From Gordonia zhaorongruii (lineage in GTDB: Bacteria; Actinomycetota; Actinomycetes; Mycobacteriales; Mycobacteriaceae), in NCBI RefSeq assembly GCF_007559005.1, contig NZ_CP041763.1, forward strand, positions 310,001 to 374,000: DNA of 64,000 nt, read 5' to 3'. This document shows, in pieces, positions 34,884-42,214 of the stretch (position 1 is the first letter of the stretch; the number at the start of each line of letters is the position of its first letter). The position numbers were made by a program, and so were the translations under genes. The notes beneath the pieces are model-generated. The model saw nothing but the letters and a program-made list of their open reading frames with translations. It did not search any database and was not told where the DNA came from.

Positions 34884-36185
34884 ATGACCGCAATTCTGGA
34901 CGGACCCGTCCGCCGTGCTCACCCTGTTCTCGCATTGGCCCCGGTGGTGGGCGCCGAAGTCACGGTGCCCACCACTGGAAACTCGCCGTCGCGAAGCCGA
35001 ACGGACTTGAAGTGCCCAGATGTGAAGTACGCAGATGTGAAGTACGCAGATGTGCAGTACGCCGAGGTGAAGTACGCCAACCTCGACTACGCCGCGTCAG
35101 CGCCGGCGCTGACCGTCGTCGCCGAGCAGATCGCGGATGCACTGGCCGAGTACGCGAGCGTCCACCGAGGTGCCGGTCACCTGTCGCAGGTGACGACGGC
35201 CCGGTACGAACGCGCACGGGAGGTGATCAGGGAGTTCGTCGGCGGTCGTGCTGACGACTCGGTGATCTTCACCCGCAACACCACCGACTCGATCAACCTC
35301 GCGGCGACGGTCGTTCCCGGCGACGTCGTGGTGCTCGACATCGAGCACCACGCCAATCTGTTGCCGTGGACGGGGAGAGCTCGCGTCGTCGAATCGAAGC
35401 CGACGGTCGACGAGACGCTCGCCGCGCTCGACGCCGAACTCGCGTCTGCGCCTGCCGCGCTGCTCGCAGTGACGGCGGCGTCGAACGTGACGGGGGAGGT
35501 GCTGCCGATCGGCAGGCTCACCGGGTTGGCTCACCGGCACGGTGCGCGGATTCTGGTCGACGGCGCCCAGCTGGTGCCCCACCGCGGGGTGTCGGTGGCC
35601 GGTTTCGGTATCGACTATCTGGTGTTCTCCGGGCACAAGCTGTACGCGCCGTTCGGCGCGGGAGTCCTCGTGGGACGCGGTGACTGGCTCGACGCAGCTC
35701 CGCCGTACCTCGCAGGCGGTGGGGCCAGTGCACAGGTGGCGGTCGATGACGTCTCCTGGCACACGGGGCCTGCACGTCACGAGGCCGGATCGCCCAATGT
35801 GCTCGGCGCGGTATCCATCGCCTCGGCGGCGGAAGCGCTGTGCGACATCGGATTCGAGTCCATCGGCGCGCACGACGAGGTGCTGGTGCGGCGGTTCGAC
35901 GAGGGTCTCGCCGCGCTCGGACACGTGCGCCCGCTCCGGATCTTCGACGACCACGCGGATCGCGTCGGCATCGCGAGCTTCGCGGTGGACGGCCACACTC
36001 CGCGCCAGGTCGCCGAGTTCCTCAGCGAACGCCACGGAATCGGCGTCCGCGACGGGAAGTTCTGCGCGCACCCGTTGCTGACGAAACTCGGACGTCCGGA
36101 CGGTGCCGTCCGGGCCAGCTTCGGAGTGGGGACGACCTCGGACGACATCGACCGGCTGCTCGCAGCCCTCGCGGAACTCGGCTGA
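34884..36185 (+). CDS. Class V PLP enzyme, cysteine-desulfurase-like, under SAM-IV control
   Basis: 433 residues. After about 40 unique residues comes a tandem K-Y-A-D-V repeat (43-70) that runs into the usual family start L-D-Y-A-A-S-A-P. Catalytic features: I-E-H-H-A-N-L-L-P-W, V-D-G-A-Q-L-V-P-H (PLP Asp/His region), PLP lysine in F-S-G-H-K-L-Y-A-P-F-G, and D-G-K-F-C-A-H-P with the cysteine where SufS-type desulfurases have theirs. It may release sulfur from cysteine or a related substrate; the riboswitch implies a role in sulfur/methionine supply. AGGAG precedes the ATG. Confidence 0.88.
   Translation: MTAILDGPVRRAHPVLALAPVVGAEVTVPTTGNSPSRSRTDLKCPDVKYADVKYADVQYAEVKYANLDYAASAPALTVVAEQIADALAEYASVHRGAGHLSQVTTARYERAREVIREFVGGRADDSVIFTRNTTDSINLAATVVPGDVVVLDIEHHANLLPWTGRARVVESKPTVDETLAALDAELASAPAALLAVTAASNVTGEVLPIGRLTGLAHRHGARILVDGAQLVPHRGVSVAGFGIDYLVFSGHKLYAPFGAGVLVGRGDWLDAAPPYLAGGGASAQVAVDDVSWHTGPARHEAGSPNVLGAVSIASAAEALCDIGFESIGAHDEVLVRRFDEGLAALGHVRPLRIFDDHADRVGIASFAVDGHTPRQVAEFLSERHGIGVRDGKFCAHPLLTKLGRPDGAVRASFGVGTTSDDIDRLLAALAELG
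35010..35093 (+). repeat. 15-nt in-frame tandem repeat (K-Y-A-D-V)
   Basis: Units of 15 nt starting at 35010, 35025, 35040, 35055 and 35070 encode K-C-P-D-V, K-Y-A-D-V, K-Y-A-D-V, Q-Y-A-E-V and K-Y-A-N-L, ending in a partial D-Y-A. The third position varies little, so the duplication is recent. The last unit is the conserved start of the enzyme core. Confidence 0.9.
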
Positions 36186-36268
36186 TCCGGCGCGACCCGC
36201 ACAGCGGGCCTGCGCGCGACCCGCACCACCAGCCCCCCTGGCCTGTGCACGTTCCACACGACGCGAAA

Positions 36269-36300
36269 CGTCCCGCGCACCGGCATCCGGTGGCGGGACG
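36269..36300. terminator. Bidirectional hairpin between convergent genes
   Basis: CGTCCCGC-G-CACCGG pairs with CCGGTGGCGGGACG around CAT: 14 bp with one bulged G. It separates the desulfurase-like gene from ppa; T run is short on the plus side. Confidence 0.7.
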
Positions 36301-36320
36301 ATTCACGTGAAGCGGACGTC

Positions 36321-36800
36321 TCAGGCGGTGTAGCGGTCGATCGCCTCCTGCGCGACCTTGGCTGCCTGGTCCTTGCCGACCCAGCCGCCGGGGGTGACTT
36401 CCTTGCCCGGCTCCAGGTCCTTGTAGTGCTCGAAGAAGTGAGCGATGGCGTTCAGTTCGTACTCGCTGACGTCGCCGATGTCCTGGATGTGGTCCCAGCG
36501 CACGTCGCCGGCCGGAACCGCGAGCAGCTTGTCGTCGCCGCCGGCCTCATCGGTCATGGTGTACATGCCGACGATGCGCGACTTGACGATGACGCCCGGG
36601 AACACCGACTCCGGGAGCAGGACCATCGCGTCGAGCGGGTCGCCGTCTTCGCCGAGGGTGTGGTCGATGTAGCCGTAGTCGGCCGGGTAGCCCATCGGCG
36701 TGTACAGGTAGCGATCGAGGTAGACCTTGCCGGTCTCGTGGTCGATCTCGTACTTGTTGCGCCCACCCTTGGGGATCTCGATGGTGACCTCGAACTCCAT
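36321..36800 (-). CDS. ppa: Inorganic pyrophosphatase
   Basis: 159 residues, a family I enzyme that hydrolyses pyrophosphate to phosphate in the cytoplasm. The signature [10 protein letters not shown] holds the metal-binding aspartates; K-Y-E-I-D-H-E-T-G near the start supplies the substrate-binding Lys/Glu. AAGGAG precedes the ATG by 8 nt. Divergent from dacB, as Rv3628/Rv3627c. Confidence 0.96.
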   Translation of the reverse strand: MEFEVTIEIPKGGRNKYEIDHETGKVYLDRYLYTPMGYPADYGYIDHTLGEDGDPLDAMVLLPESVFPGVIVKSRIVGMYTMTDEAGGDDKLLAVPAGDVRWDHIQDIGDVSEYELNAIAHFFEHYKDLEPGKEVTPGGWVGKDQAAKVAQEAIDRYTA

Positions 36801-36932
36801 GCGTTCGTCTCCTTAACTCGTCTGTGGGACCTCACGTCGCCGGTAACCCGGGGTTCGGTCCGGAAAACACCTTCGACGGCACACAACGATACTGTTAGTT
36901 CTGTTCCGTGCAGTTCCCAGACCGGAGGTTCC

Positions 36933-38321
36933 GTGGCTCAGCCGATCCCCCCGCAAGCTCGACGATCCCGCCGTGGCTTGCGGATCGCGTTGATCCTGCT
37001 GCTCGTAGTGGTCCTCGTGGTCGGTGCCGTCGCCGCATGGTGGTACACGACGCAGCGCCCGGATCCGGTGCCCGAGGGCACTCCTGCCCAGCCCGCTGCG
37101 GCCACGGTGACGCCCGCTGCGAAACCGGTGTCGGCGCAGGCACCGGCCCCGACGCCCGCCGGAGTGCGCGCGCAGTTGGCGCAGCCGTCCCGGGCCCGCG
37201 AGCTCGGTACGCTGACCGGCCAGGTGACCGATCCGCTGACCGGGGAGGTGCTGTGGTCGCGCGGGGCCGACGAGCCTCGGACTCCGGCGTCCAACGCGAA
37301 GATCCTGACTGCGGCGGCCGTGCTGCTCGAACTTCCGCACGACGAGCGGATCGCCACGAACGTCGTCCTCGGTGACGACGGGCAGGCGATCCTCGTCGGC
37401 GCCGGCGATCCCACTCTCACCTCGGGCGACGACGAGAAGACCTTCTACTCCGATCCGGCCCGCATCTCCGACCTGGCCGAGCAGATCGAGCGGTCCGGAA
37501 AGAACGTCACGTCGGTCGCCATCGCGACACCGGGCTTCGAGGGCCCGTCGATGGAGCGAACCTGGGACAAGGGCGATATCAAGGGCGGCGACATCACCCC
37601 GCTGACGTCGCTGATGGTCGACGCCGGCCGTCGTGACCCGATGGACGAGTACTCCCCGCGCACGGACGAGCCCGCGATGGAGGCGGGCCGAGCGCTCGCC
37701 GACGCACTCGGCCTGCACGGGAAGATCGAGGAGGTGGACGCGCCGTCCGGCGCGGAGAAGCTCGCCTCGGTCGAGTCTGCGCCGTTGTCGGTGCGGGTCG
37801 GCGACATGATGCGTCTGAGCGATAACGTCCTCGCCGAAATGCTGGGTGTGGAACTCGCCAAGGCGACCGGGCGGGAACCGAGCATCCAGGGCGGTGTGGA
37901 GGCCATCCGCGGCGTCCTCCAGAAGGAGGGCTTCCCGGTGCGCGACGTGACACTGCGCGATGCAGCCGGCCTCTCGTACGGCAACAAGGTGCCTGCCAGG
38001 GTTTTGGACACCGTCATGTCGGCGACGGTCGGCGGCGACCATTCGCCCAAGCTCCGGTCGCTGCTCGACACCCTGCCGGTCGCCGCAGGTACCGGCACGC
38101 TCGCTGACCGGTTCGACCGCGACAAAATGGCCGGAGCGGGCTGGGTGCGGGCCAAGACAGGAACATTGACGGGCGTCACATCGTTGACCGGGATAGTGCA
38201 GACCGAGGACGGCCGCGTGCTGTCGTTCGCCCTGATGTCCGGCGGCACGTCGCCCGAGGATGCGCGCCCGGCGATCGACGAGGTCGCCGGCGCCCTCCGC
38301 GAGTGCGGATGCCGTGGCTGA
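36933..38321 (+). CDS. dacB: D-alanyl-D-alanine carboxypeptidase/endopeptidase (PBP4 family)
   Basis: 462 residues with GTG start; CGGAGG lies 4 nt upstream. An N-terminal membrane helix (about 14-36) anchors it outside the cell. The S13 motifs are S-N-A-K in T-P-A-S-N-A-K-I-L, S-D-N in R-L-S-D-N-V-L-A-E and K-T-G in R-A-K-T-G-T-L-T-G. It trims peptidoglycan stem peptides and cross-links. Matches Rv3627c. The next protein, a zinc protease, follows closely. Confidence 0.92.
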   Translation: MAQPIPPQARRSRRGLRIALILLLVVVLVVGAVAAWWYTTQRPDPVPEGTPAQPAAATVTPAAKPVSAQAPAPTPAGVRAQLAQPSRARELGTLTGQVTDPLTGEVLWSRGADEPRTPASNAKILTAAAVLLELPHDERIATNVVLGDDGQAILVGAGDPTLTSGDDEKTFYSDPARISDLAEQIERSGKNVTSVAIATPGFEGPSMERTWDKGDIKGGDITPLTSLMVDAGRRDPMDEYSPRTDEPAMEAGRALADALGLHGKIEEVDAPSGAEKLASVESAPLSVRVGDMMRLSDNVLAEMLGVELAKATGREPSIQGGVEAIRGVLQKEGFPVRDVTLRDAAGLSYGNKVPARVLDTVMSATVGGDHSPKLRSLLDTLPVAAGTGTLADRFDRDKMAGAGWVRAKTGTLTGVTSLTGIVQTEDGRVLSFALMSGGTSPEDARPAIDEVAGALRECGCRG

Positions 38322-38358
38322 GCAGGGCCGCGGGGATGGGACCGCGATGGAGGGGTCG

Positions 38359-39564
38359 ATGAACACGAAGCAGGAGCAACCAGTGGAGACCATCCCGGAG
38401 GCAGACGGCCCGGAGTTCTATCGGGCCGGCCCGGCATCGAGTGGCCCCGGCGGTATCGCCGAAGCGGGCACTGCCGAAACTGGCGGCCCGGAACTCTCCG
38501 ACCCGGCGACGGACGACGCTGAGGGCGACGCGGACGACGAGCCCGTCTCGATCGACATCGACTGGGGATTCGCATCGTCGGTTGCGCGCAAGATCTCCCG
38601 CCCGGGACCGCGCGTGACCCGTTACACGATGGACCAGGCCTACGCGGAGCTGGCGGACGCCGCCGTGCGCGCGGAAGGCCCGGTGCGCGAGGTGACCGGG
38701 ATGGCGGACGGTCTGCGCATTCCGACGGCGAAGATCGTCGACCGCGCGGGCTGGATCGATGCGGCCGCCGCGTCGATGCCCGCGATGCTCACCGAGGACG
38801 CGGAGCCGGCGACCGGTGTGACCGCGAAAGTCGCGGGCGTGCAGGCGGGCGGGATGCTCGCCTTTCTCTCGAGCGCGATCCTCGGACAGTACGATCCGTT
38901 CAGCGTCGACCCGGAGACGGGCGAGCCGGGAGTACTCCTCCTGGTGGCGCCCAACATCATCGCCGTCGAACGGCAGATCAAGGCGGTGCCCGCGGACTTC
39001 CGACTGTGGGTGTGCCTGCACGAGGTGACGCACCGCGTCCAGTTCTCGGCCAACCCATGGCTGCCCGACTACATGCGCGAGAACGTGGCGAGCCTGACCA
39101 GTGGCGAGGAGGACTCGGTCACCGAACTGCTGACGCGCGTCACCGAATCGGTGCGCAGCGGCAAGCCCCGCGAGAAGGGGATGATCGGCGTCATGCAGCT
39201 CCTGCAGTCGCCGGAGCAGTACGCGGCGTTCGAGCGGGTCCTGGCGCTCGGCACTCTTCTGGAAGGGCATGCGGACCACGTGATGGACGCGGTCGGACCG
39301 GCTCATGTGCCGACCGTGGAACAGATCCGGAGGTCGTTCGATGCCCGTCGCAACGCGCCCAGGAATCCGCTGCAGAAGCTGATCCGGGCGCTCATCGGCA
39401 TGGACGCGAAGATCGCGCAGTACGTGCGAGGCAAGGCGTTCGTCGACGAGGTGGTGGAGACCGTGGGGATGGAACGGTTCAACACCATCTGGACCTCGCC
39501 CGAGACGCTCCCGTTGATGAGCGAGATCGACGAGCCGCAGAAATGGATCGACCGGGTTCTCTGA
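38359..39564 (+). CDS. Zinc-dependent metalloprotease, DUF2342 family (Rv3626c-like)
   Basis: 401 residues. L-H-E-V-T-H-R-V-Q-F is an H-E-x-x-H zinc site near residue 218, and E-G-H-A-D further on (about 305) likely gives the third ligand. The first 70 residues are acidic and disordered. The ATG at 38359 has GGAGG 5 nt upstream; GTG 38314, overlapping the dacB stop, is an alternative. Neighbours dacB and tilS match M. tuberculosis. Substrate unknown. Confidence 0.87.
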   Translation: MNTKQEQPVETIPEADGPEFYRAGPASSGPGGIAEAGTAETGGPELSDPATDDAEGDADDEPVSIDIDWGFASSVARKISRPGPRVTRYTMDQAYAELADAAVRAEGPVREVTGMADGLRIPTAKIVDRAGWIDAAAASMPAMLTEDAEPATGVTAKVAGVQAGGMLAFLSSAILGQYDPFSVDPETGEPGVLLLVAPNIIAVERQIKAVPADFRLWVCLHEVTHRVQFSANPWLPDYMRENVASLTSGEEDSVTELLTRVTESVRSGKPREKGMIGVMQLLQSPEQYAAFERVLALGTLLEGHADHVMDAVGPAHVPTVEQIRRSFDARRNAPRNPLQKLIRALIGMDAKIAQYVRGKAFVDEVVETVGMERFNTIWTSPETLPLMSEIDEPQKWIDRVL

Positions 39565-40520
39565 CGCCGGGCGCCGACGCGCAGCGCACCCTGATCGGTG
39601 CGGTCCGCGTGTTCGCCGAGCGTCACCTGGACGGCGGTCCGGTGTGCGTCGCGTTGTCGGGAGGGGCCGATTCGCTCGCTCTCACCGCGGCGACGATCCG
39701 CTCCGGTCTCGACGTGCACGCGGTCGTGGTGGACCACCGGCTGCAAGCCGGTTCGGCCGACGTCGCTGCGCGCGCCGCCGACATCGCTCGTGAGCTCGGC
39801 GCCACCGCGGAGGTGCGCCCGGTGACCGTCGACGGCGCCGGTGGGATGGAAGCGGCTGCGCGGCAGTCAAGGTACGCGGCCCTCGACGATGCGCGATCGG
39901 GCAGGCCCGTCCTCCTCGGGCACACGCTCGACGATCAGGCGGAGACCGTGCTGCTCGGTTTGAGCCGTGGATCCGGTGCACGGTCGTTGGCAGGAATGCG
40001 CGAATGGGCATTCCCGTGGGGCCGTCCGCTGCTCGGGGCACGCCGTGCTCAGACGCGCGCCGCCTGCGCGAGCTGGGGCCTGCCGGTATGGGACGACCCG
40101 CACAACGACGATCCGCGGTTCACTCGAGTCCGGCTCCGGAACGAGGTGCTGCCGCTCCTCGACGATGTGCTCGGCGGCGGAGTGGCGCACGCGCTGGGTC
40201 GGACGGCATCGCAACTGCGCGACGACGCCGACGCGCTCGACGGGTCGGCGGAGGCGCTGCTCCACGAGTGCGCGTACGGGAAGGTCCTCGATCTGGAACC
40301 GCTCATCGCGGTGCCCGCCGCTCTGCGAACGCGTGCGCTGCGGGCCTGGCTGCAATCGGTCGGCGCACCCGAACCCGCGTACCGCGTGGTGTCAGCGGTC
40401 GACGCCCTCGTCACCGACTGGCACGGGCAGGGCCCGATCGCGGTGGGTGGGGACGAGAAAGCCCGCCTCGTCGTGACGAGGCGGGCTCTGGAGCTCAGTG
40501 TGACGCGGGTACCGCGGTAG
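39543..40520 (+). CDS. tilS: tRNA(Ile)-lysidine synthase
   Basis: 325 residues. Adds lysine to C34 of tRNA-Ile(CAU) using ATP so that it reads AUA. The PP-loop A-L-S-G-G-A-D-S-L-A-L lies near residue 38, with L-G-H-T-L-D-D-Q-A-E-T and P-H-N-D-D-P-R-F-T-R-V-R-L-R downstream. Its start overlaps the end of the protease gene by 22 bp. The last 60 nt encode the terminator hairpin of the opposite gene. Confidence 0.92.
   Translation: MDRPGSLTPGADAQRTLIGAVRVFAERHLDGGPVCVALSGGADSLALTAATIRSGLDVHAVVVDHRLQAGSADVAARAADIARELGATAEVRPVTVDGAGGMEAAARQSRYAALDDARSGRPVLLGHTLDDQAETVLLGLSRGSGARSLAGMREWAFPWGRPLLGARRAQTRAACASWGLPVWDDPHNDDPRFTRVRLRNEVLPLLDDVLGGGVAHALGRTASQLRDDADALDGSAEALLHECAYGKVLDLEPLIAVPAALRTRALRAWLQSVGAPEPAYRVVSAVDALVTDWHGQGPIAVGGDEKARLVVTRRALELSVTRVPR
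40454..40487 (-). terminator. Intrinsic terminator of the minus-strand gene embedded in the tilS coding sequence
   Basis: AGCCCGCCTCGT (40460-40471) pairs perfectly with ACGAGGCGGGCT (40476-40487) with a 4-nt loop; read on the minus strand it is followed by TTTCTC. It lies 35 nt past the stop of the minus-strand gene and inside tilS codons. Confidence 0.8.
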
Positions 40521-40521
40521 G

Positions 40522-41211
40522 TCAGTTGCGCGACTTCACGTTCTTAAAGGGCGCGTTGATCGTGTTGAAGTAGCGGACGATCGAGACGACCGCTGCCGGT
40601 CCGCCGATGGCGACGGTGCCGATGACTCCGCCGATAGTGGCACCGATCGGCAGGCCTGCGAAGAAGCATCCGAACGGGGTGGCCACCATGCCGACAAGGC
40701 ATCCAACCGCACCGCCAACGACAGCACCGACTGCCGTACCGATCAACGCGGAGATCGTGCCGCCTGCTGCCATTTCCGAGTTCAGACGGTTAAGAGCAGC
40801 ATCGTCACGCTCATGCTTGCTCTTGTACCCGCCTCGGTCGGCGACGTTCGACTTCGCCAGCACGCGCGCGTCGGTCGTGGTTGAGCGCGCGGCGTTCTTC
40901 GACGGAACCAGGGTGGCGGTGTCGCCCTTGATCGACGCGTCGATCGGGTAGGTCCGATTATCCGGGGCGATGAAGCTCAGCGGGTACTTCTCCGTCGCCT
41001 TGCCCGTATCGTTGCGGAACACGAGGAACCCGTCTTCAGCGGTGAGACTGCCGTTGAAGATCTTGACCTCGACATCGTTGTCGTTCGTCTGAACCTGGGC
41101 GCGCGTCTGGCTGTCAGCAGGAGCGGCATGAGCCGGCGCGGCGACGAAGGGCAGGGCCGTAGCCAGTGCCACGAGTGCAACGAACATGTTGCGGACAATG
41201 CGTAGAGACAT
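40522..41211 (-). CDS. Secreted or envelope protein with glycine-zipper segment
   Basis: 229 residues. A signal peptide (residues 1-29, ending A-P-A-H-A-A-P) precedes a domain of about 110 residues with strand-rich sequence (V-E-V-K-I-F-N-G-S-L, F-L-V-F-R-N-D-T-G). From about 150 on, G-x-x-x-G runs (A-L-I-G-T-A-V-G-A-V-V-G-G-A-V-G) form two hydrophobic hairpins with two cysteines, like glycine-zipper membrane or pore proteins. No assigned function. GAAAGAGAG precedes the ATG. Its stop is 1 nt from the tilS stop. Confidence 0.78.
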   Translation of the reverse strand: MSLRIVRNMFVALVALATALPFVAAPAHAAPADSQTRAQVQTNDNDVEVKIFNGSLTAEDGFLVFRNDTGKATEKYPLSFIAPDNRTYPIDASIKGDTATLVPSKNAARSTTTDARVLAKSNVADRGGYKSKHERDDAALNRLNSEMAAGGTISALIGTAVGAVVGGAVGCLVGMVATPFGCFFAGLPIGATIGGVIGTVAIGGPAAVVSIVRYFNTINAPFKNVKSRN

Positions 41212-41464
41212 GAATCTCTCTTTCGGATAAGTAGTGAACGGCACCACCCCGACGCCGACGCGATGAGTATTCCAAGGTGCCGCGACAAAACCGCAGCTCG
41301 CGATGTCCGAATTGGGGTTAAAGTGATGTAAGGTTCGCATGTGACGCATATGCGTGAAAAAGCCACTGAACGAACTACACCGATCAATGGACGTTTTCTG
41401 CCGCGGAATTCGCTGTCGGCAAACCCCCGTCCGTCCCGTTGCGCCGACGTGCGAAGCTAGAGAC

Positions 41465-42028
41465 GTGGAGCGCGACGACAGCTATGGCGACGACATCGAG
41501 GAAATCCTGATCACTCAGGAGCAGATCCAGGCGCGGACCGAGGAGATGGCCCGTGCCGTCGGCGAGCGCTACCAGGACCGCCCGGACGACCTCGTCCTCA
41601 TCGGCGTCCTCAAAGGCGCGGTCATGTTCATGACCGATTTCGCACGCGCGCTGCCGATCCCGTCCCAGCTCGAGTTCATGGCGGTGTCGAGTTACGGTTC
41701 GTCCACGTCGTCCTCGGGTGTGGTGCGCATCTTGAAGGACCTGGACCGCGACATCACAGATCGAGACGTCCTGATCGTCGAGGACATCATCGATTCGGGT
41801 CTCACCCTCTCCTGGCTCATCCGGAACCTCGCGATGCGATCGCCGCGCTCACTCGAGGTCGTGACCCTGCTGCGTAAGCCCGATGCGGTCCGCGCCACCC
41901 TCGAGGTGTCCGACGTCGGTTTCGACATCGCCAACGAGTTCGTCGTCGGGTACGGCCTCGACTACGCCGAGCGGTACCGGGATCTCCCGTACGTGGGTCG
42001 GCTGCACCCGGCGGTCTACTCCTCCTGA
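41465..42028 (+). CDS. hpt: Hypoxanthine-guanine phosphoribosyltransferase
   Basis: 187 residues with GTG start. Salvages hypoxanthine and guanine with PRPP. The PRPP loop is [14 protein letters not shown] (about 98-111); G-V-L-K-G-A-V-M-F near 43 and V-G-Y-G-L-D-Y-A near 160 are also typical. A longer in-frame start at 41354 would add unconserved residues. The tilS-hpt order is conserved, but here a minus-strand gene is inserted between them. Confidence 0.94.
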   Translation: MERDDSYGDDIEEILITQEQIQARTEEMARAVGERYQDRPDDLVLIGVLKGAVMFMTDFARALPIPSQLEFMAVSSYGSSTSSSGVVRILKDLDRDITDRDVLIVEDIIDSGLTLSWLIRNLAMRSPRSLEVVTLLRKPDAVRATLEVSDVGFDIANEFVVGYGLDYAERYRDLPYVGRLHPAVYSS

Positions 42029-42160
42029 CCAGCCGCGAGGCGCCCCGAGTCCACCTCGCGGGGACTTCCGACTACGCCTCGCGGGGAACATTGAAAGCCT
42101 CTGATGCGTTGACAGGTAGCCTCGTATTCCGAGTCAACGGGAAGGACTAGAGGTCCGGTG

Positions 42161-42214
42161 GTGAGCCACGGCGAAGACGCCGCCTCCGACACCGGCCCGC
42201 GCGCAAATCCATGA
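42161..42214 (+). CDS. Possible 17-residue leader peptide overlapping the ftsH start
   Basis: A GTG at 42161 opens a frame that encodes [17 protein letters not shown] and stops at TGA overlapping the ftsH ATG (ATGA). ftsH itself has no clear ribosome site, so coupling through this short frame would explain its translation. Only weakly supported: its own ribosome site is poor (GAAGG 20 nt upstream). Confidence 0.35.
   Translation: MSHGEDAASDTGPRANP

Noticed and set aside
42030..42085. CCGCGAGG/CCTCGCGG hairpin after hpt as terminator
   Set aside because: Only 8 bp with a direct repeat of the right arm and no T run; could be chance in high-GC DNA.
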